This document shows positions 32,925 to 41,147 of a stretch of 61,555 bases of DNA, piece by piece. The position numbers were made by a program, and so were the translations under genes. Under the pieces are notes generated by a model. That model was not told where the DNA came from and did not search any database. It saw nothing but the letters and a program-made list of their open reading frames with translations. The stretch is from NCBI GenBank assembly GCA_947303855.1, contig CAMYZO010000005.1, positions 1 to 61,555 on the forward strand. The letters are read 5' to 3'. This stretch comes from an uncultured Prevotellaceae bacterium (lineage in GTDB: Bacteria; Bacteroidota; Bacteroidia; Bacteroidales; Bacteroidaceae). How positions within the stretch are numbered: position 1 is the first letter of the stretch; every line of letters begins with the position of its first letter.

Positions 32925-34423
32925 TTTCTCAGTCTCGCAACGGGTATTCCTAATTGTTCGCGATATTTGGCTACTGTGCGCCGGGCAATGTCGTACCCTC
33001 GCTGGGCCAGCAGGCGTGTCAGCGCATCGTCGCTCAGGGGCTTGTTCTTGTCTTCGTTCTCAATCATGTCGCGTAGTGCCGCCTTAATCTGGCGTGTTGA
33101 CAGTTCTTCGCCCTGACCGGTAGTGTAACTGTCGCTGAAGAAGTGGCGCAGCGGGAAGGTGCCCCAGCGCGTCTGGGCATATTTGGAATTGCTGACGCGC
33201 GATATGGTTGAGATGTCCAGTCCTGTGCGCTCGGCCACATCCTTCAGTATCATGGGGCGCAGTGACGCTTCGTCGCCGTCGAGAAAGAACTGGCGCTGCA
33301 GTTGTATGATGGCCTGCATGGTGACCGTCAGCGTGTGGCGGCGCATGCGCAGGGCCTCTATGAAGCTCTGTGCGGCGTCCACTTTTTTCTTGATGTAGAG
33401 CAGTGCTTCTTTGGTCTGCCGTGTCAGGTGGTCGCCGGCTTTCTGGTATTCCTTCATCGAATCGGCAAACGATTGCGACACCTGCAGCTCCGGCAGTTCG
33501 CTCTGGTTCAGTGTGAAGGTGATGCTGCCGTCGTCGTGGGTGTCGATGATGAAGTCGGGCGTTATTTGCTGCATGCTGCGCCCCACGGCCTCACCCATGG
33601 CGGCACCCGGTTTGGGGTTCAGGCGCCGCAGCTCGCCGAAAAGGGTCTCGGCCTGCAGGTCGCTTAAGCGGAGGGCGGCCTTGATGCGCTGCCAGTGTTT
33701 TTTTGTGAAGGCGTCGAAGTAGTCGGCAATGACGGTCTGCATCAGGGTCTTTACCCGCGAGTCCTCGCGCCGTTGAATCTGTAGCAGCAGGCACTCCTGC
33801 AGGGTGCGTGCGCCAATGCCGGCGGGATCCGTCTGCTGCAGTTTCTTGAGCACCTGCTCAATTTCTGCGGTTGTGGCGTCAATGTTGTGATAGACGGCCA
33901 GCTCGTCGCTAATGTTGTCGAGCGGTTTCCGTAGCAGGCCGTCGTTGTCGAGCGAGCCTATCAGATACTCCATGATGTCGCGCTCGCGGTCGGTGAGCAG
34001 CAGCAGTTGCATCTGCTCTTTCAGCTGGTCGTAGAACGACAGCGTCTCGCCATACACCATCTCCTCGCGTTCGTCGCCAAGGTTGCTACCGCCCTGGTAG
34101 ACGGGCAGCTCTTCGTCGTCGCGCCCTATGCTCTGCAGGGCTTCGTCAAGTGCCGACTGGCGGTCTTCACGGTCGCGCAGGGTGTCAAAGTCATCGGTGG
34201 TCTCAGGGGCATCGCCGTATTCCGCGCTCTCAGGGAAATCCGGGTCGTCAGGAAACTCTGCCGATGTCTCCAGGGCCGGGTTGTCGTTCATCTCAGTGTT
34301 GACGCGGTCCTGCAGCTGGGTGATAGGCAGTTCCAGCAGTTGGGTAACCAACAGCTGTTGCTGGGAAAGAGTCTGGGTAAGCCGTTGCTCCTGGCGCTGT
34401 TCTTGTATCTGACCTTGATTCAT
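32921..34423 (-). CDS. rpoN: RNA polymerase sigma-54 factor
   Basis: This 500-residue sigma-54 has region I (QRLTQTLSQQQLLVTQLLELPITQLQDRVNTEMNDNPALE), an acidic region II, the core-binding and helix-turn-helix parts (DVAERTGLDISTISRVSNSKYAQTRWGTFPLRHFF), and the C-terminal RpoN box ARRTVAKYREQL. It directs polymerase to -24/-12 promoters with enhancer-binding ATPases; no such activator lies in the window. It overlaps the upstream hypothetical gene and the downstream PAP2 gene by 4 bp each. Confidence 0.96.
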   Translation of the reverse strand: MNQGQIQEQRQEQRLTQTLSQQQLLVTQLLELPITQLQDRVNTEMNDNPALETSAEFPDDPDFPESAEYGDAPETTDDFDTLRDREDRQSALDEALQSIGRDDEELPVYQGGSNLGDEREEMVYGETLSFYDQLKEQMQLLLLTDRERDIMEYLIGSLDNDGLLRKPLDNISDELAVYHNIDATTAEIEQVLKKLQQTDPAGIGARTLQECLLLQIQRREDSRVKTLMQTVIADYFDAFTKKHWQRIKAALRLSDLQAETLFGELRRLNPKPGAAMGEAVGRSMQQITPDFIIDTHDDGSITFTLNQSELPELQVSQSFADSMKEYQKAGDHLTRQTKEALLYIKKKVDAAQSFIEALRMRRHTLTVTMQAIIQLQRQFFLDGDEASLRPMILKDVAERTGLDISTISRVSNSKYAQTRWGTFPLRHFFSDSYTTGQGEELSTRQIKAALRDMIENEDKNKPLSDDALTRLLAQRGYDIARRTVAKYREQLGIPVARLRK

Positions 34424-35067
34424 AAGTAGTAAGCTTTCAGGTCTTCGGCCAGTTTGGCCAGTTCCTCTGTGTCACCGTTGCCGTAGCGTTGCCAGATGGT
34501 GAGGCAGGGCTGCAGCAGCGGGTTCATGATAACGTCACGGCGGTTCAGGTAGGGGTCGCAATGCAGGTAGATGTCCATCACTTCCACAATATCCTCGGTA
34601 CTGATTTTCAGCATTATCGACAACTCCTTCACCTCTGGTGTCTCAGTGACCATGGTGGCCGGTGTCAGACGGAAATACAGGTCGAGCACCAGTATAAGCA
34701 TGACGGGCGTCAGGCGTGTGTTTCCTGCCACTGGCTGCCAGTCTTTCTCCCATGTCTCGTTCGTCTCCACGCCCTCATAGAAGAGGGAGGCCTGTCCGAA
34801 GCCTTTCATCTCGCGTAGCAGCCGGACTGCCCGTGCCAGTTTTTGGGGCTTGTTGTTATAGGTTTCCCAGATGCGCTCTATGCGTGGCGTGTCCAGCCGT
34901 GCCAGTTCCTTCATCTTGTCTTTCAGGACCTGAGGTGGGATATGCAGTTCGAGCGCCAGTGATACCATCTCACGGCAGTAGGTAGGCTTCATCCCTACAG
35001 GCTTCTGAAGGAAAATCTGCATGAGCAGCAGCCAGTAGTCATCTTGCCATTTTAAGTTTTTAGCCAT
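34420..35067 (-). CDS. Conserved hypothetical protein upstream of rpoN
   Basis: This 215-residue soluble, mostly helical protein has no domain I recognise. Visible features are an N-terminal LKWQDDYWLLLMQIFLQKPVGMKP, a central RLLREMKGFGQASLFYEGVE and a tail TIWQRYGNGDTEELAKLAEDL. It heads the operon, starts 20 nt from a good -7 box, and overlaps rpoN by 4 bp, so it may act with rpoN or simply share its transcript. Confidence 0.75.
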   Translation of the reverse strand: MAKNLKWQDDYWLLLMQIFLQKPVGMKPTYCREMVSLALELHIPPQVLKDKMKELARLDTPRIERIWETYNNKPQKLARAVRLLREMKGFGQASLFYEGVETNETWEKDWQPVAGNTRLTPVMLILVLDLYFRLTPATMVTETPEVKELSIMLKISTEDIVEVMDIYLHCDPYLNRRDVIMNPLLQPCLTIWQRYGNGDTEELAKLAEDLKAYYL

Positions 35068-35086
35068 AAGCGTCCCAATTTTTTTG

Positions 35087-35094
35087 CAAAGATA
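35087..35094 (-). promoter_or_regulatory. -7 box (TATCTTTG) for the rpoN-purE-ispG operon
   Basis: A perfect minus-strand TAnnTTTG with trailing CA, 20 nt upstream of the ATG at 35067. Confidence 0.7.
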
Positions 35095-35141
35095 CGAAAA
35101 GTCGGTGGAAATGCAAAAGAAAACCTCGTTTTTCTTTTCAT

Positions 35142-35179
35142 TTCCGTACCTTCGGCGAAGTTCCGTACCTTCGGCAAAG
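35142..35179. repeat. Two tandem 19-bp copies of TTCCGTACCTTCGGC
   Basis: 35142-35160 and 35161-35179 match at 18 of 19 positions. Each contains CCGTACCTTCGG. The rest of the 384-bp gap (35180-35360) shows no gene; it may hold a dispersed repeat. Confidence 0.7.
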
Positions 35180-35371
35180 CCAAAGTGTCTTGCATCGCGT
35201 TGCGTAAACGTCCTTTTCCAATAAGATTTGACCCTCTCGCCCTTTTTGCTCTGGCAAGCGTCTCTTCAAGCCAAGCGACGGGGCTACTCTGGGTCGGGTG
35301 CAAAGACACAGATTATTTGCAAAGTGACAAAATAAAATGGATTTTTCTTTTGCCATAAAGAAATTAATTCG

Positions 35372-35379
35372 TATCTTTG
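35372..35379 (+). promoter_or_regulatory. -7 box (TATCTTTG) for the histidine phosphatase gene
   Basis: A perfect TAnnTTTG about 73 nt upstream of the start at 35452. Confidence 0.6.
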
Positions 35380-35451
35380 TCGCAAAAAGTACGGAACACA
35401 GTAGGAACACAATAGGGTCGGTTCCGCTGTGTTTTGAAACGAAAAAAGATA

Positions 35452-36747
35452 ATGATGAGAAGAGTTACGGTATTTTTCCTTTTGGCATGTTTTGCTTCCG
35501 GCGTGCTGGCACAGTCGGCGCGGGAAGAGATTAAGCGTAACGTTCACCTCTCTGCCAGCAACCTGATGGCATACCGAGGTCCGCAAAACCGTCTGACACC
35601 AGCGCCCGTCGGCATGAAGCCGTTTTACATCAGCCACTATGGGCGGCATGGCTCGCGCTATCTGGCTAATGCCTACGAGTATGACTACCCCTATAACGTG
35701 TTGCGCCGTGCCGACTCGCTTCGCCTGCTGACACCCCTGGGCCGTACCGTTCTGGAGCGTTTAGCGACGATTCGTCAGGATGCCCATCTGCGTTTAGGCG
35801 AACTGACACCCTTGGGTGCCAGGCAGCACCGGCAGATTGCTGAGCGTATGTACCAGCGGTTCCCGGAGGTGTTTCAGGGTGATGCACCCGTTGATGCCAA
35901 GAGTACGGTGGTGATACGCTGCATCCTGTCAATGGAGAATGCCCTGCAGCAGCTGCTGGTTCTGAATCCGAAGTTGCGGATAACCCATGATGCCAGTCAG
36001 CATGATATGTACTACATGAATCAGGGTGACCCCGTGCTATGGGCCCGCAACACAGCGCCTGAGGTGGCGGGGCCTTATATGGCGTTCTGTCAGCGTCATG
36101 ACCGCTCAAAGGCGGTGCTGCAGCGGCTCATCAGCGACGAGCAATATATTGACCAATGGGTCAATGTGCAGCGGTTTGGCTATACCTTCTTCAAGGTGGC
36201 TTCCAGCATACAGAATACCGAACTGCGTCAGCGTATGACGCTGTACGACATTTTCACCGACGAAGAGATATATGAAAACTGGCTGAAGGAGAATGCCCGC
36301 TTCTATGGCTGCTTCGGCTTCTGTCCGCTGAACGGCGGTCAGCAGCCTTTCTCGCAGCGTAATCTGCTGCGCCGCATCATTCTTGAGGCCGACAGTTGTA
36401 TCCGGCTGGAGAAGCCCGGTGCCTCGCTGCGCTTTGGCCATGAGACGATGGTGCTGCCGCTGGTCTGTCTGCTCGACCTGAACAACTTCGGTCAGACGAT
36501 AGGCGACTTCGAGCAGTTGGCTGAAAAGGGTTGGCGCAACTACAGGATATTCCCCATGGCAGCCAATATACAGTTTGTGTTTTATCGCCGCCATGCCCAG
36601 GACAAGGACATTCTGTTCAAGGTGCTGCTGAACGAGGACGAGGCCACGCTGCCGCTGCCGTCGGGCATGGCACCATATTACCGGTGGCAGGACTTCAGGG
36701 AGCGCTATCTGGCGCTGCTTGACAGTTACGTAGAGCCGGCGCGCTGA
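35452..36747 (+). CDS. Secreted histidine acid phosphatase family protein
   Basis: From the ATG at 35452 this is a 431-residue protein with a signal peptide (FFLLACFASGVLAQ). The branch-2 histidine phosphatase RHG motif is in FYISHYGRHGSRYLA, and the C-terminal proton-donor block is FGHETMVLPLV (HE instead of the HD seen in many phytases). LGELTPLGARQHRQIAERM is the conserved leaving-group region. It may be a periplasmic phytase, inositol-phosphate or sugar phosphatase. The upstream TTG at 35434 is a less likely start. It converges on the PatB-like gene 11 bp away. Confidence 0.87.
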   Translation: MMRRVTVFFLLACFASGVLAQSAREEIKRNVHLSASNLMAYRGPQNRLTPAPVGMKPFYISHYGRHGSRYLANAYEYDYPYNVLRRADSLRLLTPLGRTVLERLATIRQDAHLRLGELTPLGARQHRQIAERMYQRFPEVFQGDAPVDAKSTVVIRCILSMENALQQLLVLNPKLRITHDASQHDMYYMNQGDPVLWARNTAPEVAGPYMAFCQRHDRSKAVLQRLISDEQYIDQWVNVQRFGYTFFKVASSIQNTELRQRMTLYDIFTDEEIYENWLKENARFYGCFGFCPLNGGQQPFSQRNLLRRIILEADSCIRLEKPGASLRFGHETMVLPLVCLLDLNNFGQTIGDFEQLAEKGWRNYRIFPMAANIQFVFYRRHAQDKDILFKVLLNEDEATLPLPSGMAPYYRWQDFRERYLALLDSYVEPAR

Positions 36748-36758
36748 CAGCAGTCGGC

Positions 36759-37922
36759 TTAACGGCAGTCGGCTATGCGCTGCAGCGCTTCTGTGAGACG
36801 GCTGCGCTGGCAGGCAATGTTCAGGCGGATATAGCCCTCGCCCGACGTAGGGCCGTACATGGTGCCGGGGTTCACCCATACCCGTGCCTTCTGCATGAGA
36901 CGGTCGGCATATTGCTGGGCGGTCATGCCGGTAGCCGTGATGTCTATCCACGGCAGGTAGGTGCCCTCCAGCGAGCAGACGTGCCACTGGGGCAGGTTCC
37001 TGGCACAGAAATCGCAAAGGGCCAAGTAGTTGTCCCACAGATACCGGTTCAGTGCGTCGAGCCATTCCTCACTCTCATTATAAGCCGCCTTCAGGGCAAC
37101 AGGTCCGAAGGGGTTGACATCGCACACCTCGTTGATGTTGATGGCGCGGTCGATGCGGCGGCGCCATTCCGGCTGTGCGCAGATGATGTTGGCTATTTGC
37201 AGACCGGCAATGTTGAACGCCTTTGTGGGCGAGTTCAGCACGACGCTGTTCTGCCGGCACTGTTCGCTGCATGCCGCAAAGGGCTGGAAGCGGTGCCCGG
37301 GCATCGTGAGCTCGCAGTGTATCTCGTCGCTCACCACCCTGACGCCATGCTTCAGGCAGATATCGTTCATGCGCAGCAGTTCGGCCTTTGTCCAGACGCG
37401 CCCTGTGGGGTTGTGAGGGTTGCAGAGCAGGAAGACGGTGGTCTTCTCGTCGGCGCATTTCGCCTCGAAGTCCTGCCAGTCAACCTCGAAGCTGTTGCTG
37501 AGGGGTGTATAGAGCAACACGCTCTCCAGCACCTCGCAGCCGTTGTTGCGGATGGAGGAGAAGAAGCAGTTGTAGTCGGGCGACAGGATGAGCACGCGCT
37601 CGCCGGGCATGGTCAGTGCCTTGATGGCTACCGACATGGCAGGCACCACGCCCGTGGTATAGAGTATTTCCTCGCGGTTGACGGTCCACTGGTGGCGGCG
37701 GTGGAACCATGAGATGACGGCGTTGTAGTAGTCGTCGCCCACGATGCTGTAGCCAAACACGCCGTGCTCCAGACGGCGGCGCAGTGCCTCCTGTATGGCC
37801 GGTGCAGCCCGGAAGTCCATGTCGGCCACCCAGAGGGGAATCACGTCCTCAGCAGCGCTCTCGTCCCATTTCACGCAGTCAGTCCCGCGTCGCTCCGTCA
37901 CTTCATCGAAATCGTACTTCAT
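36759..37922 (-). CDS. MalY/PatB-type cystathionine beta-lyase / aminotransferase
   Basis: This 387-residue fold-type I PLP enzyme has PLWVADMDFRAAPAI at the N-terminus, FLLCNPHNPTGRVW, VSDEIHCEL, the PLP lysine in NSPTKAFNIAGLQ, and GEGYIRLNIACQRS near the C-terminus. This PatB pattern belongs to C-S lyases acting on cystathionine or cysteine conjugates. The ATG at 37922 is chosen; an upstream TTG lies in an AACTCCT repeat. It is the last gene of a leftward YitT-DUF3737-PatB group. Confidence 0.9.
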   Translation of the reverse strand: MKYDFDEVTERRGTDCVKWDESAAEDVIPLWVADMDFRAAPAIQEALRRRLEHGVFGYSIVGDDYYNAVISWFHRRHQWTVNREEILYTTGVVPAMSVAIKALTMPGERVLILSPDYNCFFSSIRNNGCEVLESVLLYTPLSNSFEVDWQDFEAKCADEKTTVFLLCNPHNPTGRVWTKAELLRMNDICLKHGVRVVSDEIHCELTMPGHRFQPFAACSEQCRQNSVVLNSPTKAFNIAGLQIANIICAQPEWRRRIDRAININEVCDVNPFGPVALKAAYNESEEWLDALNRYLWDNYLALCDFCARNLPQWHVCSLEGTYLPWIDITATGMTAQQYADRLMQKARVWVNPGTMYGPTSGEGYIRLNIACQRSRLTEALQRIADCR

Positions 37923-37923
37923 A

Positions 37924-37965
37924 ACTCCCAACTCCTAATTTCTAACTCCTAACTCCTAACTCTAA
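37924..37965. repeat. AACTCCT 7-bp tandem array
   Basis: Six imperfect 7-bp units (AACTCCC, AACTCCT, AATTTCT, AACTCCT, AACTCCT, AACTCTA-like) separate DUF3737 and PatB. The array supplies the last codons and stop of DUF3737 and reaches 1 nt from the PatB ATG. Confidence 0.85.
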
Positions 37966-38794
37966 TTTCGCAGTTATTCGGCTGCCGCACATTCTCGTCG
38001 ATGGTGATTGAGCCGATGCTGTCGGCCACGATATGGCCCGAGGTGGGGTTCTTGATGTTCTCGATGTGCCCGCGGATGTCGGCCTCCACCGTCGAGTATT
38101 CGAACACGCGGTCGCACATAGGGTCGAAGGTGCAGTTCTCCAGCACCAGGTTGTCAGTGTAGCAGAGCAGCTGTTCGCCGGCCAGGTGGCAGTTCACCAG
38201 TCTGACGTTCTTGGAGTGCCAGGCCAGGTACTCGCCGTCGAGCACGGAGTCGTAGACGGTGACGTTCTCACACTCCCAGAAGGAGTCCTTGGTCAGTATC
38301 TTGGCGTTGTGTACCTCTACGTTCTTACAGTACTGGAACACGTACTTCGAGTCGCTCTCCAGACCGTCGACGAAGATGTTCTTCGAAAACATAAAGGGGT
38401 AGGTGCCGCCATGCAGCTTGACGTTCTTCAGACGGAGACCGTCCACGCGCCAGAAGGTCTCGTCGGCATCAGTAATCTGGACATTCTCCAGTTCCACGTT
38501 CTTCATCTCGCGGAAGAACTTTGGTGCGTCGATGCGGGTGTTGGTCATGCGCAGGTTGTTGGTGTACCAGATGGCCGACCGTGAGTCCAGCGCAAAATAG
38601 CAGTTGTCGATGAGGGCGCCGTCGACGTGCCACCACGGGTATTTGCCGTAGAACTTACAATTGTAGGCTTCCATGCGCTGACACTGTTTGATGCCGCTCT
38701 CGCCATCGGTGATGGTGATGTTCTCCAGTCGGAGGTCGTGGGTGGCGAAGAGCGGACGCTCGCCACCGAATTTCTTATCTTTGATTAGTTCCAT
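37949..38794 (-). CDS. DUF3737 right-handed beta-helix protein
   Basis: This 281-residue soluble protein is built almost entirely of short repeated strands (NVELENVQITD, NVEVHNAKILTK, NVTVYDSVLDG, NVRLVNCHLAG), diagnostic of DUF3737. Function is unknown. No signal peptide is seen. The final residues (EIRVRS) and the stop are encoded by the AACTCCT repeat array, so the C-terminus seems to have been altered by the repeat. It starts 3 bp after the YitT stop. Confidence 0.85.
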   Translation of the reverse strand: MELIKDKKFGGERPLFATHDLRLENITITDGESGIKQCQRMEAYNCKFYGKYPWWHVDGALIDNCYFALDSRSAIWYTNNLRMTNTRIDAPKFFREMKNVELENVQITDADETFWRVDGLRLKNVKLHGGTYPFMFSKNIFVDGLESDSKYVFQYCKNVEVHNAKILTKDSFWECENVTVYDSVLDGEYLAWHSKNVRLVNCHLAGEQLLCYTDNLVLENCTFDPMCDRVFEYSTVEADIRGHIENIKNPTSGHIVADSIGSITIDENVRQPNNCEIRVRS

Positions 38795-38797
38795 AGT

Positions 38798-39700
38798 CTA
38801 TTCGCTGGCTTTGGCTTTCTTGGTGCGGACCTTGAAATGGTCGAAGCCCTCGCCATAGACACCGATGACGGCACTCTGCGAGACGAAGGCATGAGGGTCT
38901 ACCTCATTGATGATGCGGAAGATCAGGTCGCTCTGGCGGCGCTTGGCCAGTACGAAGAGCATCTTCACATCCTTGCCCGAGTAGAAGCCCTGGGCATCGA
39001 CGACGGTGCAGCCGCGATGGGGTTCGCGGTTGATGCGCTCGCCTATCTCCTGATATTTGTCGCTGATGATAAAGAACTGCACCGAACGGCGTGCCGACTC
39101 TACCACCTGGTCAATACAGAAGGCGGTGACGTAGAGCACCACGTAGCCGTAGATAACCTTCTCCCAGTCGTGCAGCACGAGCCATGAGCTGCTGATGATG
39201 ACGACGTCGCAGATGAGGATGACACGTCCCAGGCTGACGTCGCGGTACTTGTTGATGATGGCGGCAATGATGTCGGTACCGCCTGTTGAGCCATTGCTCG
39301 ACAAGCCCAGGCCCACGCCGCAGCCGCAGAAGACGGCGCCGATGATGGCGGCCATGAACGGCTGGTCGGCCAGCAGGTGGGCATGGTAATGTGACGATAC
39401 CACGCCGATGCTCAACGTCAGAACCGTTACGGCAAAGACGGTCTTCACGCAGAAGCGCCAGCCGAGGATTCTCAGTGCAGCAGCCAGGAGCGCGCCGTTG
39501 ATGACGAAGTAGCTGGCCTGTACGGGGATGCCCGTGGCCCAGAAGAGGATAGACGATACGCCGGCCACGCCGCCCGTGGTGATGTTGTTGGGCAGCAGGA
39601 AGATACCCCATCCGATGGCGTAGCTTACCATGGCGATGGTAATCATCGTGTAGTCGCGCAATTCCTTGCCGATGTCTGCTTTTGTGATGTTTGGTGTCAT
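38798..39700 (-). CDS. YitT-family membrane protein
   Basis: This 300-residue protein has about five or six N-terminal transmembrane helices (GWGIFLLPNNITTGGVAGVSSIL, LSSNGSTGGTDIIAAIIN) and a C-terminal DUF2179 domain (RGCTVVDAQGFYSGKDVKMLFVLAKRRQ). This is the usual YitT/DUF161-DUF2179 arrangement; its transport role is uncharacterised. A -7 box is 20 nt upstream, divergent from miaB. Confidence 0.9.
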   Translation of the reverse strand: MTPNITKADIGKELRDYTMITIAMVSYAIGWGIFLLPNNITTGGVAGVSSILFWATGIPVQASYFVINGALLAAALRILGWRFCVKTVFAVTVLTLSIGVVSSHYHAHLLADQPFMAAIIGAVFCGCGVGLGLSSNGSTGGTDIIAAIINKYRDVSLGRVILICDVVIISSSWLVLHDWEKVIYGYVVLYVTAFCIDQVVESARRSVQFFIISDKYQEIGERINREPHRGCTVVDAQGFYSGKDVKMLFVLAKRRQSDLIFRIINEVDPHAFVSQSAVIGVYGEGFDHFKVRTKKAKASE

Positions 39701-39720
39701 TGGTTATCAGTTAGTGCGTG

Positions 39721-39728
39721 CAAAGGTA
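39721..39728 (-). promoter_or_regulatory. -7 box (TACCTTTG) for the YitT operon
   Basis: A perfect minus-strand TAnnTTTG with trailing CA, 20 nt upstream of the YitT ATG. Confidence 0.7.
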
Positions 39729-39803
39729 CAAAATAAACCTGATACGTGAAAACTTATTAGAATCATTTAGTAGTTTTTATTTGTGTATTCACCCAATTCT
39801 TCG

Positions 39804-39811
39804 TACCTTTG
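39804..39811 (+). promoter_or_regulatory. -7 box (TACCTTTG) for miaB and the envelope operon
   Basis: A perfect TAnnTTTG, 22 nt upstream of the miaB ATG. No other strong promoter is seen before the downstream overlapping genes, so this may start the whole rightward transcript. Confidence 0.7.
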
Positions 39812-39833
39812 CGCGCAAATTTAAGATGTATAG

Positions 39834-41147
39834 ATGAAGAAATTGTTTATTGAGACCTACGGATGCCAGATGAACGTGGCCGATTCGGAGGTCGTGGCTT
39901 CCGTGATGCAGATGGCCGGCTATGAGACGACCGACGACATCGGTCAGGCCGACTGTGTGCTGCTGAACACCTGCTCCGTGCGCGACAATGCCGAGCAGAA
40001 GATATACCGCCGGTTAGAGGCCCTCGATGCCGAGCGCCGCAAGCGCGGCCGGCTCATCATCGGCGTGCTGGGCTGCATGGCCGAGCGCGTAAAGGAGGAT
40101 CTGTTGGAGAAACACGGTGCCGACCTCGTGGCCGGTCCCGATGCCTATCTGTCGCTTCCCGACCTCGTGGCTCAGGCCGAGACGGGCCATAAGGCCATTA
40201 ACATTGAGTTGTCGACCACTGAGACCTACCGCGACGTGGTGCCGCAGCGCATAGGGCTGGGCCACAAGATTGGCGGCTTCGTGAGCATCATGCGCGGCTG
40301 CAATAACTTCTGCCACTACTGCATAGTGCCCTATACCCGTGGCCGTGAGCGCAGCCGCGACGTGGAGAGTATCCTCCGTGAGGTGCGCGACCTGCGCGAC
40401 CGTGGCTTCAAGGAGGTGACGCTGCTGGGGCAGAATGTCAATAGTTATTGGTTCGAGGAGCGAGGAACGGGTTTTCCACAGCTGCTGCGCCTGGTGGCTG
40501 AGGCCGTGCCCGAGATGCGGGTGCGGTTTACCACGAGCCACCCGAAGGACATGAGCGACGAGACGCTCCAGGTCATCGCCGACATGCCCAACGTGTGCCG
40601 CCACATCCACCTGCCGGTGCAGAGCGGCTCCGACCGCATCCTGAAACTGATGAACCGCAAGTACACCCGCGAGTGGTACCTGGACCGTGTGGCAGCCATC
40701 CGCCGCATCATTCCCGACTGCGGCCTGTCTACCGACATCTTCGTCGGCTACTGCTCAGAGACGGAGGAGGACCATCAGCTGTCGCTGAGTCTGATGCGCG
40801 AGGTGGGCTACGACTCCGCCTTTATGTTCAAGTACTCCGAGCGCCCGGGCACCTACGCCTCAAAGCACCTGCCCGACGATGTGCCTGAGGAGGTGAAGAT
40901 ACGCCGCCTGAACGAGCTGATTGCCCTGCAGACCGAGATATCGGCCCTGCAGAACAAGAAGGACGAGGGGCATGAGTTCGATGTGCTGGTAGAGGGCTTC
41001 TCCAAGCGCTCGCGCCAGCAGCTCTGCGGCCGTACGGAGCAGAATAAGATGGTGGTGTTCGACAAGGGCAGCCACCATATCGGCGAGACCGTGCGTGTCA
41101 GGATTACCGGCAGTACCAGTGCTACACTTTTGGGCGAGGAGGTATGA
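39834..41147 (+). CDS. miaB: tRNA-2-methylthio-N6-dimethylallyladenosine synthase
   Basis: This 437-residue radical-SAM methylthiotransferase has N-terminal cluster cysteines in ETYGCQMN, NTCSVRDNA and GVLGCMAE, the radical-SAM motif in RGCNNFCHYCIVPYTRGRERSR (Cys about 155, 159, 162), and a C-terminal TRAM domain (FDVLVEGFSKRSRQQLCGRTEQNK). It modifies A37 of tRNAs reading UNN codons. The ABC transporter gene overlaps its stop by 4 bp, so miaB heads the envelope operon. Confidence 0.96.
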   Translation: MKKLFIETYGCQMNVADSEVVASVMQMAGYETTDDIGQADCVLLNTCSVRDNAEQKIYRRLEALDAERRKRGRLIIGVLGCMAERVKEDLLEKHGADLVAGPDAYLSLPDLVAQAETGHKAINIELSTTETYRDVVPQRIGLGHKIGGFVSIMRGCNNFCHYCIVPYTRGRERSRDVESILREVRDLRDRGFKEVTLLGQNVNSYWFEERGTGFPQLLRLVAEAVPEMRVRFTTSHPKDMSDETLQVIADMPNVCRHIHLPVQSGSDRILKLMNRKYTREWYLDRVAAIRRIIPDCGLSTDIFVGYCSETEEDHQLSLSLMREVGYDSAFMFKYSERPGTYASKHLPDDVPEEVKIRRLNELIALQTEISALQNKKDEGHEFDVLVEGFSKRSRQQLCGRTEQNKMVVFDKGSHHIGETVRVRITGSTSATLLGEEV

